DNA from: Pseudoramibacter fermentans
GTDB lineage: Bacteria > Bacillota > Clostridia > Eubacteriales > Eubacteriaceae
Direction: 5' to 3'
DNA length: 64,000 bases
Assembly: GCA_009493725.1 (NCBI GenBank)
Contig: VOGB01000003.1
Span: forward strand, 411,234-475,233
Shown: positions 60,045 through 64,000 of the stretch, one piece after another
Numbering within the stretch: the first letter of the stretch is position 1
Layout of the letters: each line of letters opens with the position of its first letter
Made by a program: the position numbers and the translations under genes
Notes under the pieces: generated by a model
Told to the model about the DNA's origin: nothing
Databases searched by the model: none
Seen by the model: the letters and a program-made list of their open reading frames with translations, nothing else

Positions 60045-60068
60045 ATATATGAATATATGTTCATATAT
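60045..60068. promoter_or_regulatory. ArsR/SmtB-type operator before the metal ATPase gene
   Basis: ATATATGAA at 60045-60053 and TTCATATAT at 60060-60068 form a perfect 9-bp inverted repeat with a 6-bp centre, the shape of CzrA/CadC/SmtB sites. It is about 35 bp upstream of the ATPase start. No arsR-type gene is found next to it. Confidence 0.8.
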
Positions 60069-60206
60069 CAATAATACAAGCATCCCATCGATTTGTCAAG
60101 AAGTATGAGCAGAAAATTAAAAAAACTAACAAATTTTGCTTTTATTTTTTTAAAGAAAGTTTTGGTAAAATTAAATGCATTAAAAGCCAGAAAGGACAGA
60201 TGGTCT

Positions 60207-60581
60207 ATGACCAAACTCAACCTCAAGCATTTTCAAAGTTTAAACCGAATTCAAAAGCAGCGTCAAGCGGCTCAAAAGCCTGACCCTGCGGCCCCTCAAG
60301 CGCCGCAGCCCGCACAGGACGCCGCCGAAGCGTCGGACGCAGCAGAAGAAAAAAGTCAAAACGCCGCATTTGGAGAAGAACAGGCCAGCAAAAATATGAC
60401 CCGGCAGCAGCGGGTGTATCGCGATATGGCCAAACGCGCCGAAAGGATCCGCGCCCAGCGCGCCCGCGACGAACGGGAGCAGCGGCAGAAGCGCCAAATG
60501 GAGGAGCGCGAGCGCACCTTCGAGACTCGGAAAAAGTCTCAGATCGCGGCGCAGCATCGGCAAAAAAATAAGACCCGTTGA
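60207..60581 (+). CDS. Small charged coiled-coil protein of unknown function
   Basis: The 124-residue product starts MTKLNLKHFQSLNRIQKQ. It continues with an Ala/Pro/Gln-rich linker (about 20-50) and a long helix rich in Arg, Glu and Gln (about 60-120) that should form a coiled coil or bind nucleic acid. I do not recognise a family. The ATG at 60207 has AAAGGA about 9 bp upstream. An in-frame ATG at 60093 would add a hydrophobic AT-rich stretch lacking a ribosome binding site. The terminator stem overlaps the stop codon. Confidence 0.6.
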   Translation: MTKLNLKHFQSLNRIQKQRQAAQKPDPAAPQAPQPAQDAAEASDAAEEKSQNAAFGEEQASKNMTRQQRVYRDMAKRAERIRAQRARDEREQRQKRQMEERERTFETRKKSQIAAQHRQKNKTR

Positions 60582-60606
60582 CGACGATCAACGGATCTTT
60601 TTTTGT
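60575..60606 (+). terminator. Terminator of the small coiled-coil gene
   Basis: CCGTTGA at 60575-60581 pairs with TCAACGG at 60588-60594, followed by ATC and seven Ts. The left arm includes the TGA stop codon. Confidence 0.85.
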
Positions 60607-60623
60607 TGGCGCGGACAAAACAA

Positions 60624-61061
60624 TCAGATGACGAAATTCAGTGGCGCGTTCTGGGCCGTGTGGTCCAGAATATCCTGAAGGGTGATGCCCTCGAGGTAAT
60701 CGGTGATTTGTTTGTAGAGGCCCTTCCAGACTGGCAGGGTTTGGCATTCGGCGGCGCGTTCGCATCCAGGCGGGTCGTATTCGAGGCAGGCAATGGGCGC
60801 GAGGGAGCCCTCGGTCTGCTTTAAAATATCCGCGACGGTGCATTCGCTTGGGGCCTTGGCCAGCTGGTAGCCGCCGTTGGGACCGCGGCTGGCCTTCAGC
60901 AGGCCCGAACCGTGGAGCAGGATGACAATTTGTTCAAGGTATTTTTTCGAAATGTTTTGACGGGCGGCGATGTCCTTCAGCGCGATGTAGCCCTCGCCGC
61001 TGTGTTCCGCGAGGTCGGTCAGCATGCGCAGGGCGTACCGTCCCTTTGTTGATATTTTCAT
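60624..61061 (-). CDS. Rrf2 family transcriptional regulator with IscR-like cysteines
   Basis: The 145-residue protein has the Rrf2 winged helix: STKGRYALRMLTDLAEHS at the start, KDIAARQNISKKYLEQI near residue 30, and SRGPNGGYQLA near residue 58. Three cysteines at about 92, 100 and 106 (CLEYDPPGCERAAEC) lie where IscR binds its [2Fe-2S] cluster (92, 98, 104), so an Fe-S sensing role is likely. CymR-type Rrf2 proteins lack them. I place the start at 61061 after AAAGGTGATC. An upstream in-frame ATG at 61148 lies in the promoter. No isc/suf genes are beside it. Confidence 0.9.
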   Translation of the reverse strand: MKISTKGRYALRMLTDLAEHSGEGYIALKDIAARQNISKKYLEQIVILLHGSGLLKASRGPNGGYQLAKAPSECTVADILKQTEGSLAPIACLEYDPPGCERAAECQTLPVWKGLYKQITDYLEGITLQDILDHTAQNAPLNFVI

Positions 61062-61112
61062 CTGATCACCTTTCTCTGCGATCACTTCGCAAGTGTTAGA
61101 ATGTTTACCATT

Positions 61113-61141
61113 ATTATATGATTTTCTGAGCGAATAAGCAA
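61113..61141 (-). promoter_or_regulatory. Promoter of the Rrf2 gene (minus strand)
   Basis: Read on the minus strand, TTGCTT (61141-61136) and TATAAT (61118-61113) are spaced by 17 bp. A small palindrome CACTT-CGC-AAGTG at 61083-61095 lies just downstream and could be a self-regulation site. Confidence 0.68.
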
Positions 61142-61273
61142 ATTTCATTTTACATACCCGAGAAATTTATACAATGTTTATATTTTGATTACGATTTATT
61201 TAAAGGCGTTGTCTATACTGTTTTTTAATCAATGATCTTTTAAGGGATCAATAAAGAGGAGAACAATTCAAAG

Positions 61274-62539
61274 ATGTTGACGCTATTTGGACACATTGCG
61301 CGGCGGAGTCTCGCCATTGCGGTTTTAATTTGCTACGCTTATCAGCTCCGGTATTTCATCGCGTCCCATTGGAAAAGCAGGAAAGTCCACGACGCTGGAC
61401 CCCTTAGGGATTACGCTGTGCTCATTGCCGCGCGCAACGAAGCGGCTGTCATTGCGGCGCTGATCCAAAGCGTGAAGCATCAAAGCTATCCCGCCTCCCA
61501 TCTGGACGTCATCGTGGTGGCCGACAACTGCACCGACGACACGGCGGACATTGCGAGAGAAGCAGGGGCCGTCGTGTACGAACGCTCCAATAGGCAGCTG
61601 GTCGGCAAGGGCTACGCCCTGGGGTGGCTGTTTAGACAATTGGAAAGCGATCACAGAAGCTACGACGGTTATTTTATTTTCGATGCGGACAATCTTTTGG
61701 ACGAAAACTTTGTACTGGAAATGCACAAGGTGCACAACGCGGGCTACCCCATTGTGACCGGCTATCGCAATTCGAAAAATTTCGGAGATAACTGGATTTC
61801 GTCGGGGTACGCCCTGTGGTTTCTCCACGAATCCCAGCTGCTCAACCGCGGCCGGATGCACTCCCGGACCAGCTGCATGGTCTCTGGAACCGGCTACTTG
61901 ATCAGCCAGGACCTGCTCGAACGCCTGGGTGGCTGGCATTTTTTCCTTTTAACCGAGGATATTCAGCTCACCGCGGAATGTATCGTGAGAGGTGAAAAAA
62001 TCGGGTACGCCGAACGGGCCGTGTTTTACGACGAACAGCCCACCCATTTCATGGATTCGGTTCACCAGCGGCTGCGCTGGATCAAGGGCTATTTTCAGGT
62101 CTTCAAAATTTACGGGGAACCACTCATTGGCCGTCTTGGCAAGTCAGGTGGATTTGCCGCCTTCGACATGCTGATGAGCTACCTGCCGGCCTTCTTTGTG
62201 ATGCTCGCGGCGATGGCCATGGGGGTGGGGATGATGGCGCTTAACATCGCGGCAGCCGGGAATATCTCAGAAGCCCTCACGTCCATTGGCCTGTTTGCCT
62301 TTAAGTCCACGATTGTCATCTTTGCGCTTGGCGTCTACACGATGATTTCAGAACACAAACAAATCTATATGCCCATTAGAAAAAAGATCTGGTGCTGTCT
62401 GACCTTCTCGATCTTTATGTTTACCTACGGGCCCATCGCCATCGCCGCTTTGTTTAAACAGGTCAATTGGACGCCGGTCCCGCATCACGTGGACACCTCC
62501 ATCTCTGCCATTAAGCGGCAGCAGAATGTAAAAGCTTAA
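61274..62539 (+). CDS. Processive family 2 glycosyltransferase, membrane protein
   Basis: The 421-residue protein has an N-terminal membrane helix, a cytosolic GT2 catalytic domain, and three to four C-terminal helices, as in cellulose, chitin and hyaluronan synthases. Catalytic motifs are VLIAARNEAAVI near residue 50, VVADNCTDDT near 80, FDADN near 139 (DxD), LLTEDIQLT near 225 (TED), and HQRLRWIKGYF near 265 (Q/RxxRW). It should polymerise a sugar for an exopolysaccharide or envelope glycan. No partner genes are adjacent. AAAGAGGAG precedes the ATG. Confidence 0.9.
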   Translation: MLTLFGHIARRSLAIAVLICYAYQLRYFIASHWKSRKVHDAGPLRDYAVLIAARNEAAVIAALIQSVKHQSYPASHLDVIVVADNCTDDTADIAREAGAVVYERSNRQLVGKGYALGWLFRQLESDHRSYDGYFIFDADNLLDENFVLEMHKVHNAGYPIVTGYRNSKNFGDNWISSGYALWFLHESQLLNRGRMHSRTSCMVSGTGYLISQDLLERLGGWHFFLLTEDIQLTAECIVRGEKIGYAERAVFYDEQPTHFMDSVHQRLRWIKGYFQVFKIYGEPLIGRLGKSGGFAAFDMLMSYLPAFFVMLAAMAMGVGMMALNIAAAGNISEALTSIGLFAFKSTIVIFALGVYTMISEHKQIYMPIRKKIWCCLTFSIFMFTYGPIAIAALFKQVNWTPVPHHVDTSISAIKRQQNVKA

Positions 62540-62619
62540 GCATGAGAAAAAGTTTTCTATTATATACGTAAAAAATGAATCAGTTGACGCATCAGCTCTT
62601 GTGGCGAAATTCGATTCGG

Positions 62620-62652
62620 CAGAACAGTGTAAAGGCATTGTTCTGTTTTTTT
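62620..62652 (+). terminator. Terminator of the glycosyltransferase gene
   Basis: CAGAACAGTG at 62620-62629 pairs with CATTGTTCTG at 62636-62645 (one G-T pair), followed by seven Ts. Confidence 0.88.
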
Positions 62653-62683
62653 GTAAAAAAATCAAAAAAATTTGAAAAAGTTC

Positions 62684-62816
62684 TTGACAAGAATGTAAAG
62701 TCCGCGTATAATTAATTACGCTCTCATCGAGAGAGAGTAATTATCAGCTCGGTTGTGAAAGTTTTTTAAAAAACTTCAAAAAAGTTCTTGACAAGAACGA
62801 AGAGAGCTGGTAAAAT
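62684..62816 (+). promoter_or_regulatory. Two tandem rrn-like promoters reading rightward
   Basis: P1 is TTGACA at 62684-62689 with TATAAT at 62707-62712. P2 is TTGACA at 62788-62793 with TAAAAT at 62811-62816. Both spacings are 17 bp, and both carry the same GTTCTTGACAAGAA context. The 104-bp distance and near-consensus boxes are typical of ribosomal RNA P1/P2 pairs. They fill most of the 332-bp gap after the glycosyltransferase. They point into the 3' side of an opposite-strand 16S sequence. Confidence 0.82.
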
Positions 62817-62871
62817 AAAGAAGTTGTCGCTTGAAGCGACAGCAGGTCATAGAAAAGAGAATAGTACCATA

Positions 62872-63885
<1,014 letters not shown>

Positions 63886-64000
63886 ATTTACCCGACAGCT
63901 TTCGCTGTTTTTAGTTCTATCTGGTTGCTTTGTTTATCCACAGTCTGCTCTGTGCTTCGATTTGAAAGCAGTTCTCACTGCTCCGGAATTAAAGTTTTTT
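63886..64000 (-). other. Leader region upstream of the 16S-like sequence
   Basis: On the minus strand this stretch holds a hairpin near GCAGTGAGAACTGC and a TGCTTTCAAAT string that resembles a boxA antitermination site, followed by an AAACAGCGAAAGCTGT hairpin. This fits an rrn leader whose promoters would lie beyond the window end. Confidence 0.5.

Overview
The window looks like a chromosomal segment of an anaerobic Firmicute of the Eubacteriaceae (Eubacterium limosum / Pseudoramibacter-like). The reasons are the 16S-like sequence at the right end, the Gram-positive ribosome binding sites and promoters, a veg gene, a Bacillus-type class III fructose bisphosphatase, a TPP-controlled thiT, and a fermentative gene set (FAD-dependent lactate dehydrogenase, acyl-CoA dehydrogenase, lactate racemase, 2-hydroxyacyl-CoA dehydratase-like proteins, DhaKLM). 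Most of the window is GC-rich with strong intrinsic terminators. About 25.9-37.0 kb is visibly AT-rich and looks acquired.

Layout. 1-2.6 kb: 3' part of a GlcD/LctD-type dehydrogenase, then an acyl-CoA dehydrogenase. 2.6-9.2 kb: cupin, MATE exporter, prephenate dehydratase, Veg, DegV, fructose bisphosphatase. 9.4 kb: tRNA-Val(GAC). 9.6-16.1 kb: UppP, an unknown membrane protein, two HgdB/HgdC-type proteins (one a D-subunit/activator fusion), a DMT permease and MntP. 16.4-23.1 kb: a PAS protein with a degenerate GGDEF domain, endonuclease IV, a CDF transporter, an unknown anchored protein, PncB and a Sua5-type synthase. 23.1-25.8 kb: larA behind a GntR-type operator, then gldA.

25.85-37.0 kb is a mobile/defence region. 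It holds an IS200-type element, a tandem 135-bp repeat whose hairpins differ by compensatory changes, and a cluster of PLD/SNF2 helicase, membrane-anchored protein, DUF4391 protein, type III Mod and type III Res. Three 62-bp repeats close it on the right.

37.1-43.5 kb: AzlCD, an AGCS symporter, a homocysteine methyltransferase, a small unknown, and a DUF2207/LemA pair. 43.6-54.6 kb is a polyol/triose region: dhaMKL, a triosephosphate isomerase, two GpsA-like dehydrogenases, two SorC regulators and an FGGY (XylB-like) kinase. It is interrupted by an internally deleted alpha/beta hydrolase and a TPP riboswitch-thiT unit. 54.8-62.5 kb: a two-gene OpuC-type osmoprotectant ABC system with a fused permease/binding protein, a His-rich metal P-type ATPase with an ArsR-type operator, a small charged protein, an Rrf2 regulator with an IscR-like cysteine triad, and a processive GT2 glycosyltransferase. 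The right end has two rrn-like promoters reading rightward into an oppositely oriented, truncated and damaged 16S sequence, which suggests a pseudogene or an assembly artefact.

The genes suggest an organism that ferments lactate (LctD type, LarA) and glycerol/dihydroxyacetone or other polyols (GldA, DhaKLM, TpiA, GpsA-like enzymes, XylB-like kinase). The least explained items are the five-gene type III R-M/helicase island, the repeats that flank it, and the paired dehydrogenase/SorC polyol module.
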